Counted from the stretch's first letter, positions 46,314 through 56,971 are shown. The stretch: 64,000 bases of DNA from Amphimedon queenslandica (GCF_000090795.2 NW_003546480.1:51138-115137), one strand, 5' to 3'. A program made the numbers and translations. The notes: a model not told the origin generated them from the sequence alone.

Positions 46314-46412
46314 GACAGAATGAACGGCTGTAAGTTCCCGGGATATTCGGGATAACCCGGGAAAATGACCTACTGCGCATGCCCAGTTCCTAATTAGATC
46401 TAATTATTCAAA
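46314..46412. promoter_or_regulatory. RIOK1/WEE1 bidirectional promoter, copy A
   Basis: 99 bp. It holds an inverted repeat TTCCCGGG (46335-46342) / CCCGGGAA (46356-46363) and TGCGCATGC (46374-46382), which resembles half of an NRF1 site. Both are kept in copy B (48727-48818), although the spacer between the inverted-repeat arms shrinks from 13 to 4 bp. Retention in both copies suggests function. Confidence 0.55.
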
Positions 46413-46708
46413 ATGGCGGGTCATATGAAGAAGGTAATTGACTCGTGTATAGCTTATTTTGATATTTCTGTTCTTCTCTTTCATTTTATTTAGACATGGA
46501 GGAAGGATTGAGCTCTATTTTATCAGTGCCTGACCGTCAGAGTGCCTCTCTCTCCAGCCGCTACCTTCTAAAGCCTTCAAGACAGGCACAGCATGGCCAG
46601 TTACAAATGGAGGCCGTTAAGAAGAAGCTTTTTGAAGGAGAAGAGGAGGAGGAGAATGGAGATCATGATAATCACTGGATTGATGGACAGACTCATAATG
46701 GAAGCCAA
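46413..46708 (+). CDS. WEE1: Duplicate WEE1 5' exons (copy A; downstream exons not adjacent)
   Basis: Exon 46413-46433 is mostly leader with an upstream ATG. The exon with ATG 46496 runs to 46708 (71 codons: [20 protein letters not shown] to THNGSQ), then GTAAGT. It is about 97% identical to copy B (48902-49117) but lacks one residue in the acidic run. Nothing downstream before 48349 continues the protein, so it must splice over copy B to the exon at 55340 or be non-functional. Its duplication together with the RIOK1 5' end suggests a segmental duplication or two haplotypes kept side by side. Confidence 0.7.
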
Positions 46709-46962
46709 GTAAGTGATTGATAATGAAACACATGAATACACATGTACATGTGATTAATTAATAATTAATTAATTGATTATTAATTAAACTAATTAATTGA
46801 TATTGTATTTGTTGTTGTGCTGCTGGTGTGTATTATCAAACTGGTTGTCACGGTAATGTTTACGTTGTGATAGGTCCATGTTTGTTTAGTGATTGTGGAT
46901 AATTTTTTTTTCAAGCAATGAATGTAATACTATATAATTATTAATTGTGTAATATTGTAATA
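46709..46962. other. Intronic spacer, AT-rich, no gene seen
   Basis: Resembles 49118-49290 (for example TTATCAAACTGGTTGTCA and ATGTTTACGTTGTGATAG occur in both), so it is part of the duplicated block. Confidence 0.6.
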
Positions 46963-48017
46963 TCAGAGACTCTTGAGATATTTTTCTGTCTCATCAGAAT
47001 CTTCAATTATCCCAGGTGCATACCATGCTTTGAGATGAAAACCTAGCTCTTTCATTCTCCTCAATCCTTTTTCATTTCTTGGACGTTCTTTTTTCCATAT
47101 CTTTCCAATGTATATAGTTGGCTTGTTAGGCTTACTAGCAAAATGGTTGATAAGTTTATTAGCACATCTTCTACGTTTACTATTACAAGGTGAGTTCTTG
47201 ATCCAGATAGTGTGTATATTCAAAACATTATCATCTCCTGTCTTTTCTATAAATACTTGTTCAGCATGCTTATTAAGTTCACTCCAGTATATAAGCCCTT
47301 CATTGGTATATAGTAATGTTCCAACCTTTTTTCTAAATGCAAGTTCAGCTGCTTCATGTTCTGACTCACATCTACTGCCCGTCTGTTTTATTCTATTATT
47401 ATTTTGCTTTAACCCTATAAGAGATTGTCCTTTTGTGTTCTCTGATTGAGATGAATTTTCTTCTACAACTGGTCTTCTATTTTGCTGGGGATCTGCTGGT
47501 GAGTCTGGTTCAGGTGTCACTGAGGCATTATTTATTGTATCAATAGATGGTACATCTGTTTGTTCGTATGTACTGGTACTGCCTGTCTGTATTATTCTGT
47601 TTTTTGCTCAAGAGGGTCTCCTTGTATGTTCTTTGATTGGTTTCTTGTTGATGGATCTTCCTCTCCTACTACTGGTATTCTATTATGCCATGGATTTACT
47701 GGTTCTTGTATCATTGAGGCACCATCCTTTGATTGATTAATATTAGTAGTTGATATTTGTTCTTTTCTTGCTACATTGCTGCTATAGTTTCCTTGTACTT
47801 GAATGTCAAGTCTTCTATCATGTCCTGCATTAGTGGTATCTTTAATTGCAACTTCTTTTTTTGCTTCAAGACAACTGCTATTGTTTTTTCTTTCTGTTAA
47901 TTCTATCCCAGGCCTGGCTTCTTCTTGACTGGAGACCCTAGCAGGACCAACTCTAGTACTCTCATCAGTAGTACAACATACACATAGATATCTTCTAATA
48001 AATTGCCTTATGCCCAT
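46963..48017 (-). pseudogene. AID/APOBEC-like cytidine deaminase, member 1 (one-base frameshift)
   Basis: Intronless here. The N-terminal frame starts at ATG 48017 ([15 protein letters not shown], also used by member 2) and runs to a premature stop at about 47592. One base appears to be missing from the A6 run (T6 at 47600-47605 on the plus strand); beyond it the other frame continues to 46963. The linker holds two diverged repeats (NRIPVVGEEDP...IIQTGS and NRRPVVEENSS...IKQTGS); the second ends just before the deaminase domain. Domain: GTLLYTNEGLIYWSELNKHA, then HAEQVFIEK, then [16 protein letters not shown], a PC-x5-C instead of PC-x2-C, then PTIYIGKIW and LRRMKELGFHLKAW. This matches the HxE...PCxxC zinc site and the AID helix EGLRRLHRAG. 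Either a sequencing error in the homopolymer or a true lesion. Confidence 0.72.
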
Positions 48018-48118
48018 TTTACTATTATAAGATAATTTAGGATTGTTATCTGCTGATGGAGCACTGCTGATGCATTATTGTTCATGAATACTTTCACCTC
48101 AGTATTGCTGGCTTAGGA
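48018..48118. repeat. Duplicated upstream flank of deaminase members 1 and 2
   Basis: Practically identical to 50598-50698 (GATAATTTAGGATTGTTATC; GGAGCACTGCTGATGCATTA; CTTTCACCTCAGTATTGCTG). Similarity stops sharply at GGCTTAGGAT in both, exactly where the element at 48119 begins. Confidence 0.85.
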
Positions 48119-48348
48119 TTAGGGTTGGGCAATATACCGTGAAGTCGATATTATCGCGGTAATTATTGCATCGATATATTGTATCGCATTCTTTTTCCTC
48201 CGTGATATTATCGCTATGAACGATATATCGCCCACGTGGCATAATTGCGCATGCGCAATGTACTTTGGGTGTTAATTAGAAAGTAAATTAAAATGGCAAC
48301 TCCACATGGTGGTCCTCACTCAGGCCGTGATGTTGACCAATTAGTAGA
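48119..48348 (+). mobile_element. hAT-like DNA transposon fragment, cut by gap
   Basis: Begins TAGGGTTGGGCAATATACCG and continues with CGATATTATCG words, the usual terminal sequence style of hAT elements (GGGTTGGGC followed by CGATAT repeats). An ATG at 48293 opens MATPHGGPHSGRDVDQLV, which runs into the N gap and could be a transposase N-terminus. It is absent at the matching position of the second copy (50698), so it marks an insertion or the contig edge. Confidence 0.55.
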
Positions 48349-48358
48349 NNNNNNNNNN
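48349..48358. other. Assembly gap (10 N)
   Basis: Ten N between a transposon fragment and a truncated RIOK1 exon. The real distance is unknown. Confidence 0.95.
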
Positions 48359-48726
48359 AGTGCATTGAGACTGGAGGATGAAAGGGGTGGGGCATAGGAG
48401 CCAAGGTTAATGAGGTTCTCGTACTTCCTGAGAGGATTATTGGAACAATGTGAGGTGTCTCTTGCAGCGTTTGGATTAGACTGAGTCTCTCCTTTCTTCA
48501 TTGCATTGTACTTTTTTGTAAAATCAGCTAATGAAAATAAACAATGATCAATTAATGGGTGTGGCTAATTTATTATAAACTGCAAGTATTTTCACTGTTC
48601 CTTACCAGTTTCCTCTTCAAAATGCCACCCAATATCATCCTCTTCTTCCTCCTCCTCTCCCTCACTGCTCTGACTGTAGTATGCATCATATTCAAGAGCC
48701 TTTTCTTTCACTTTTGTGTCCGCCAT
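48359..48726 (-). pseudogene. RIOK1: Partial RIOK1 duplicate (5' exons only, copy B)
   Basis: Exon 1 (48606-48726) and the first ~170 nt of exon 2 (48359-48527) repeat the intact gene with small changes (DAYYS kept; AARDTSHCSNN in place of AARGTSHCSNN; APPLSSSS in place of APALSSSS). The copy ends at the gap inside SSSSLNA. It may be a truncated duplicate or the other haplotype. Confidence 0.8.
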
Positions 48727-48818
48727 GACAGAATGAATGGCATGCAAGTTCCCGGGATGGCCCGGGAAAATGAGCCTACTGCGCATGCCCAGTTCGTAAT
48801 TAGATCTAATTATTCAAA
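48727..48818. promoter_or_regulatory. RIOK1/WEE1 bidirectional promoter, copy B
   Basis: Holds TTCCCGGG-ATGG-CCCGGGAA (48749-48768, an 8-4-8 inverted repeat) and TGCGCATGC (48780-48788). Same elements as copy A with a different spacer. Confidence 0.55.
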
Positions 48819-48901
48819 ATGGCGGGTCATATGAAGAAGGTAATTGACTCGTGTATAGCTTGTTTTGATATTTCTGTTCTTCTCTTTCATTTTATTTAGA
48901 C

Positions 48902-51900
48902 ATGGAGGAAGGATTGAGCTCTATTTTATCAGTATCTAACCGTCAGAGTGCCTCTCTCTCCAGCCGCTACCTTCTAAAGCCTTCAAGACAGGCACAGCAT
49001 GGCCAGTTACAAATGGAGGCCGTTAAGAAGAAGCTTTTTGAAGGAGAGGAAGATGAGGAGGAGAATGGAGATCATGATAATCACTGGATTGATGGACAGA
49101 CTCATAATGGAAGCCAAGTAAGTGATAGATAATGAAACACATGAATACACATGTACATTAATTAATTAATAATTAATTAATTGATTAAATTGTATTTTTA
49201 TTGTTGCGCTGGTGCTTATTATCAAACTGGTTGTCATGGTTATGTTTACGTTGTGATAGGTTCCATGTTTGTTTAGTGATTGTGGATAATGTTAATAATA
49301 ATATTTTAGTTGTCACAATAATTAATAATAATAAATAGCATTAATGAGCAAAGTTATAGCAATATAAAAACCAATAAAATAGTATAATATATACAGTACA
49401 GCGTAGCAGTACAGCGTAGCAGTACAGCATAGCAGTGTATGTATTTGTCAGAGAGTCTCCAGATAAGTTTTAGTAGAAGCGGAATCAAAGATATCACCTG
49501 CATACCATACTTATCAAACTGGTTGTCATGGTGATGTTTACGTTGTGATAGTTGCCATGTTTCTTTAGATAAAATAAAACATAAATAATTAAAATCAATG
49601 CAACAATCATATTATTGCTCATAACTAGTAAAAGCTGAAAGGCTCAGATCGGTTTGCTTTTTTGTACAGTCTTTTAATATAGTTTGATGTTAATGAAGGA
49701 TGTTTTGTGCATATCAATGAATGTAAGTCTTCCCATACTATGATATCAAATTCATCCTTAAGAAGTTCAATTATTCCATTGTCATCATCACTATCATAAA
49801 GATGCCATATACGTCCTACATGTATTGTTGGTTTGTTATTGAGATCCTCAAAGTGCTTCAAGAGCTTTTCAGAGCATTCATGACAAGGAGAGTTCTTTAT
49901 TAATAGATCAGTTATTTCAAAGGGATCCTTATTGTCATCAATAAATTTTATTTCTGCATGATCATCTTTGTCATTTCTGTAAACCTAATGAAGAGAATTA
50001 CAATTACTGTATTAGTACATATACATATAACTTAATGTGCCTGTACCTCTCCAGTGTTTGTTAATAGGGGAGTGATCCCATTCTCAGGTGTAGCCTCTTC
50101 TACTAAGTGCCAATATTTGGATCCATTCATATTAGTCATAAATTCTGGTATTGGTTTCATGTTGTCATTTGTATCTGTTTCTGTACTTACATCTTCCTAT
50201 AAGGGACTACAGTATATCAGTAAATATCTGTTCTTCTTACCTGTTTGTCAGTAACTGATTCAATAGAGCTGATGGAAGCACTCTTTTCATCTTCTTGATC
50301 ATGTCCTGCATTAGTAATATCTTCAGTTGTATCTTCTTGTTTTGCTTCAGGACAACTGCTATCTTTATTTCTTTCTGTTAAGTCTTCTTGATCATGTCCT
50401 ACATTAGTAATATCTTCAATTATTATATCTTCTTGTTTTGCTTTAGGACAACTGCTATCTTTATTTCTTTCTGCTAAGTCTAATGTTTCTCTCCTAGGCC
50501 TGGCCTCTTCCTGTTCATTAACTGGACTAACTTGAGTCCTATTACTTCTATCACTTCCACAACATAGATATCTTCTAATAAATTGCCTTATGCCCATTTT
50601 ACTATTATAAGATAATTTAGGATTGTTATCTGCTGATGGAGCACTGCTGATGCATTATTGTTCATGAATACTTTCACCTCAGTATTGCTGGCTTAGGATG
50701 AATAAATGTAATAGCTATAGAAACAAGTAGTTCTAGATACATGTACATGCATATACTAGTAATAGTAATTTTATAGAATAGTACAACATGATTTATCAAT
50801 GTTCTCTAATTTATTTCTTGTTTTATGAACATCTTTGTTGTATTTGGTTTCCCAAACTTTTATGCTAAAACCATTTTCTTTCATTCTTTTAAGTGCTGCT
50901 TTGTCTTTGAACCTTCCAATGTAAATATTTGGTTTGTTGCATTTGCTTTCAAAATGTCGTATGAGTTTCTCGGCACATCTTTTGCATGGGGAATTGCTGA
51001 TCCAAATTACATCAATGTCTCTAATGTCATGTACTATTTCTATGAAGACTTCCTCAGCATGCTCTCTATCATCATCATCCCAGTAAATCTTACCATCATT
51101 ACTAGTACGTAGTAATGTACTTTTACTAGTAAAGGCTAGATAGGCAGCCTTTGTCAATGAACGTTCGCTTCCTGTTGGTATAGATTTCTTGTGATTTGTG
51201 AAACACGGATAAAATGTGTAGAGAGGTGATTTCTCAGGACAGCAGCAGTGCATAAAGATCAGTATGACTATGATGACAGCCGCAACTTGTATTATAATGC
51301 AGAGATTAGTAAATCCATCCATGTTTACTCAACTCCCACCCATTAATGAATATCATTACATTATACATGTAAATATCATTACATAATGTAAAATATGAGT
51401 TCATTGATTAACCACTTTCTGTAAGTGGTAGTCTAGGCTAGTTAAGTGGAAAACTAAAATAATAAAGACTAACGTTTTACCCTTGAACTAATGTTACATG
51501 TACAATGTATACTATAATAATAAAGTAACTGGTCTATTACATGTCAATGTTCCTCAAGTATTCTCTTGTTTCTTCTTCGTCTTCATTTTTATCATCCTCC
51601 CATACTAGCAGCTTAAACCCTTTTCTTTTCATCTTCTTCAATCCTTCTTTATTAGACTCTTCATCACCATACTCTCCTCTCCATATCTTCCCAATGTACA
51701 CAGTTGGTTTATTAGGCACAAGATTAAAGTATTCAATAAGTTTAGCAGCACACTTGCTACAGGGTGAGTTCTTGATCCAGATAGTGCCTATATTGCTAAT
51801 ATCTTCATCTCTTGTCTTCCTAATGAATACTTCCTCAGCATGTTTATATTCTTCACTCCAGTATATAGTTCCCCTAGCATACAGTAGTGTCCCACTGTTA

Positions 51901-52685
51901 GTGAAAGCATAATGAGCTGCTTCATCCAGTGAACAATGGCTACCAGTAGCTACTGGTCTTGGTCTATATGCTTCATCAACCCTTCCCATGGACACTCTAT
52001 CCCTATAGTATAGTATATGATAATCTCAATACAGTCTATAGTGTGGTTAGTGTGGCTGTACTTACTCTCTTTTGATTCTTTTATTTCTTTTTTGAAAGAA
52101 GATCCAATAGATAACAAGACAGCTACAGACTATCAGTATTACTATTCCTCCTATTGTTACTTGTTCTTCATCACTTATGGTAGCCATCTTCCTTTTCAAT
52201 CTTCCCGGACTTCCCCTCTGTAGCTGTCTAAACTAACTGTCCCACCCTCTTATTCTGTATAATCATCAGTGTATAGATACAATCAGTGTATAGATACAAT
52301 CAGTGTATAGATACAATCAGTGTATAGATACAATCAGTGTATAGATACAATCAGTGTATAGATACAATCAGTGTATAGATACAATCAGTGTATAGATACA
52401 ATCAGTGTATAGATACAATCAGTGTATAGATACAATCAGTGTATAGATACAATCAGTGTATAGATACAATCAGTGTATAGATACAATCAGTGTATAGATA
52501 CAATCAGTGTATAGATACAATCAGTGTATAGATACAATCAGTGTATAGATACAATCAGTGTATAGATACAATCAGTGTATAGTGTTGGTTTACTATCTAA
52601 TCATGTGGTGCTATTCATTAGTGGGTTTCATTGTTGTCCACTTTATTCATAAATGTTCATTCAACTTAAGGAAAATATTTTAATA

Positions 52686-52737
<52 letters not shown>

Positions 52738-55700
52738 TTTTGTTTTGTTTCTCTTATTTTTTGTTTTGTCCTTAGTGCATTTCATTGTGTGTGTGTCTGT
52801 GTGTTGTGCTGTATCGTGCTTTTGTCTTTCTTTATAATAATAAAGAAAAAAGAAATGAAAAACCTACACAAAGACATACATTAATATTATAATTATCAAA
52901 GCAAGAGTACCTCATAATCTGCTATCATATGTCAATGTTCCTCAAGTATTCTCTTGTTTCATATGCTTCTTTGTTTTTATCATCCTCCCATACTAGCAGC
53001 TTGAATCCATTTCTTTCCATCTTCCTCAATCCTTCTTTATTTGCCCTTGCATCACCATATGCTCCTCTCCATATCTTCCCAATGTACACTGTTGGTTTAT
53101 TAGGCACAAGATCAAAGTGGTCAATAAGTTGATCAGCACACCAGCAACAGGGTGAGTTCTTGATCCAGATTGTCTTTATATGGCTGATATCCTTGTACTT
53201 TGTCTTCCTAATGAATACTTGTTCAGCATGTTTAAAAGGTGTACTCCAGTAAATCCTTCCATCATCAGTACGTAGTAATGTCCCTCTTTGACTAAAAGCA
53301 TCCTCAGCAGCATTGCCCAATGAATCATATGGTAGTGCTGATTCATAAACTCTACCAAACTGATTTTCTTCAATACAAAGGTCACATATGCAGTCATAGA
53401 CTATGTCAAATGCTTGAGGAAAGTAATAGGAGACAAATATAAGAATACTGGCTATAGTAACAATCATGTAGGGTATAAGGATCCCAGGTGAATAGATGAT
53501 GCAGCCATTGGCTATAAGAACTATAAGAAATAAGAACAGCCATCCTTCATCCATATTTCCTTCTTCTTGTTTGTCAAGAGACACGCCCAGTTTAAACTGT
53601 TACTGTAATATGAGTAATATAATATTAAACTATTAATAATTTATAAATCCTCTCTATTCTTAGTCTTCTCATTATTATTGTTCTGTATATTGTTAGCATA
53701 CAGCACCTGTAGTTCACTCCAGCTGGTAACATTAAACCCGTTTTCAATTAGCTCCATCAGTGCCCTGTGCTGAGCCATCATACTGAAAGCACTGGTTGCT
53801 ATGCGACCAATATGGAGACCAGGTTTAACTGGTAGAGACCTGAAGTGGTTGATGAGTGCTTTGGTACTCATGTGGGACGGAGTGGAGGTGATCCATAGTT
53901 CAGTGATCAGTGTTGGGTCTTTGTTGTCACTTACGAACATAATCTCAGGATGAATGGCATCTTTATATGTTGTGTATATCTAGGGAAGGTTTAATTGATT
54001 GTGTGGGCGGTTATTGGAGTACTTTTCCTTCGTTGGTTCTTAATAAACTTATTTTCTCTTTGAAAGCTTTAGCAGCTGCTTCCTCCACAGTATAATAACC
54101 TTTTAAACAAATAAATAAATAAATAAATAAATATGTACGATTACTTACTCTTTTCAGAAGTAGCATCAGTCAATAAGCAAGCACATATTATTATTGTGTT
54201 TAATATTTTCATCATTTTCCAGCTGTCAGCTCACACTCCCTATACTTTCTCTGTCTCTATTACATAATATAACATCATAATGGTGTGACCTTTTATGGAC
54301 TGGTAATGAATATGATTATAGATAATGTGGGTGTGGTTTAACCTTCATCAAAAAGATATGTAATTACATTATGGTCGACTAATTAATTATAAAATATTAC
54401 AATAATGCTGTTCTTCTAGTTCTTGCTCTCTCTCTACTTCATTTCTTAATCTCCTCAACTCTCTCTTCCCTTCTCTTATGTCTTGACACGTTTGAATATT
54501 TAATTGAGTCCAAACTTTCAATTTAAATCCATTTTTAATGAGCAGCTTCAATCCTTCCTTATCAGCCCAGCTGTCATTATTATCACTGTTCATTCCTATA
54601 TATACCGTCGGCTTCCCTATGGGGTATAGCTTCACTAGACAGCTGCAGCACCTCCTGCAGGGAGGGTTCTTAATCCATAGTCTAGTTATTGTCTCAGGGT
54701 TTCTTGTACTGTCAGTGAATACCTCAATGGCATGGCGTAGGACAGAGTCCTTGTATATCCTACCGTCACTGGTTCTTAGCAGCTGCTCTGAGCTGGTCTC
54801 CAGTGCTAGTCTAACTGTCTCTCTCTTGGTATAGTAGCTCTTCATTCTACAGTAGTACCATATGTAGCCTATCAGTACTATCAGTGCAGCCTGACTGTAT
54901 ATCTCATTTATACTCTTAGTAGTTTGTAGGGACTCAGCTTCCTGTATGGAGTCTAGAGAGAGGGAGAGAGTAAGGGAGAGAAAAAGAGGGAGACTAACCT
55001 GCCATGTTCTCCAGTCATTCCCACCCTCTATTCATTCTTTATCACAATATCCAACACTAGACAGTTTTGATAACCTTTACCCACACAACATGTGTACTCA
55101 TGCTGTGGTACAATACACAGTACAGTGCTATTCTGCACTGTGTATACAGTATTGGTACACAGTACAGTGCTGTACAGTATTGCTATACAGTATTGCTATA
55201 CAGTATTGGTATAGTATTATGTGGATAGTGTAGTGTCTGTACTTTATTTTGAGGGTTTGTGTGTTAATTGTTGTCATAGTCCAACTATTGAACACCTGCA
55301 TTATTATTAAATTATTTTATTTAAATTTATTTTTGGTAGGTTTGGGGTAATTCTTTGACCACACCCACTTCCCATCGCTCCACAGCTGCTATGGACTACA
55401 CCTCCCCTCCTTCAAAATGTATTAGATTCAATTCACCAACCAACATCATCAACAGCACCTCATCATCAAAGTATGTTATTATCCTTTACACATCATTATG
55501 GTCATCATCATCTCTCCTCCAGTCATTATCCTCAAGATGAAGAGTATTCATTGCTACCTCCAAGATACCTAACCCCTGAACGCTCCACCCCTCTCTCCTC
55601 CCTCTCCCCCCTCTCCTCCCCCCCTCGTATTGATAGACTCAGACTCTTTGACACACCTCACACTCCAATGACCTTACTCAGGAGATCAAGTATGTCTGAG

Positions 55701-56940
55701 AACGACCTCAACATACAGTCTGACGTAATGATGACATCATCAGTACCGCCCCCTAACAACAGACCGGGTGGAGAGTCTAGTATTAGGTATGTTACTATAT
55801 ATAGACTGTAGTTACTATTTATAAACTGTGGTTACTGTGTTACTATTTTTAGACCCCGTATATCCCGCCTCACATTGTCTGGTCCTCCATTGAGACGGAA
55901 TACATCCAAAGGAACTAACATTAACCCTTTCACTCCTAAAGATATCTACACACGGAGCAAGAGGAGCAGGGAGGACACTGAGAGGTGGAGAATATTAATT
56001 AATTAATTAATTTATTTATTTATTAATTAGGGCGTGTGCTAGTGAACATGGTGGAGGAAAGAGAAAAGTAAAAATAGACACACTGTTACTAATAATAGAC
56101 ACACTGTGTTACTAATAATAGATACACATTGTGTTACTGTGTTTCTATTTTAGGCGCTGGCTCTTAGAGAGAGTAATATTTATAGATACCGTGAGGAGTT
56201 CCATGAGGTCTGTATTATTGGGTCTGGCTCATTTGGTGTTGTATATAAGTGTATCAATAGACTAGGTCAGGATTAATAACTGTTATTAATTAATGTAATT
56301 ATTATTAATAGATGGGTGTGTCTACGCATTAAAGAGATCACATAAACCAGTAGTAGGATCAGCTGATGAGTGAGTAATGATTAATTAATAATAATGAGAC
56401 ACCCTCTACTAGACCAGCTGCATTACGTGAGGTGTATGCTCATGCTGTCCTTGGGTCCCACCCTCACCTGGTCAGGTACTACTCAGCTTGGGCTGAAGAT
56501 GATCACATGCTAATACAAAATGAATACTGCAACGGTGAACAATAGCTAATGTTTGTTTGTTTATTTATTTGTTTGTTTGTTTATTAATGGCAGGTGGTAC
56601 TCTCTCGTCTCTTATCTCAAAGATACATAAAAGCACTCTCAGGTTTAATGAAGTTCAGCTAAACAGATTAATACAACATTTAGCAATGGTGGGCCACTAA
56701 CCACTAGTAATAATAACAATATTAATTATCATTATCATTCTCCTCTGTCAGGGCCTGACCTACATACACTCAATGGGTTTGGTACATTTGGACATAAAAC
56801 CAGAGAATGTGTTCATCAGTCTACCGACCCTACCTGATTCAAGACTACCCCCTCAGGCTGAGGTATCCTGGGACTCTCTCCTCATGTCTGAAGCTCTTTA
56901 TAAAATAGGTACAATTGATGTTTAATGGAGGATGCTGTCA

Positions 56941-56971
<31 letters not shown>

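Noticed and set aside
49625-49861. Treating 49625-49861 as a separate small gene
   Set aside because: The frame continues upstream to an acceptor at 49985 and joins in phase to two exons, giving member 2 with a complete zinc site.
46963-55005. Deaminase genes as bacterial contamination or bacterial toxin deaminases
   Set aside because: Members 2, 4, 6 and 7 have GT-AG introns with phase continuity, they lie inside a metazoan gene, and no bacterial operon or toxin delivery domains are seen.
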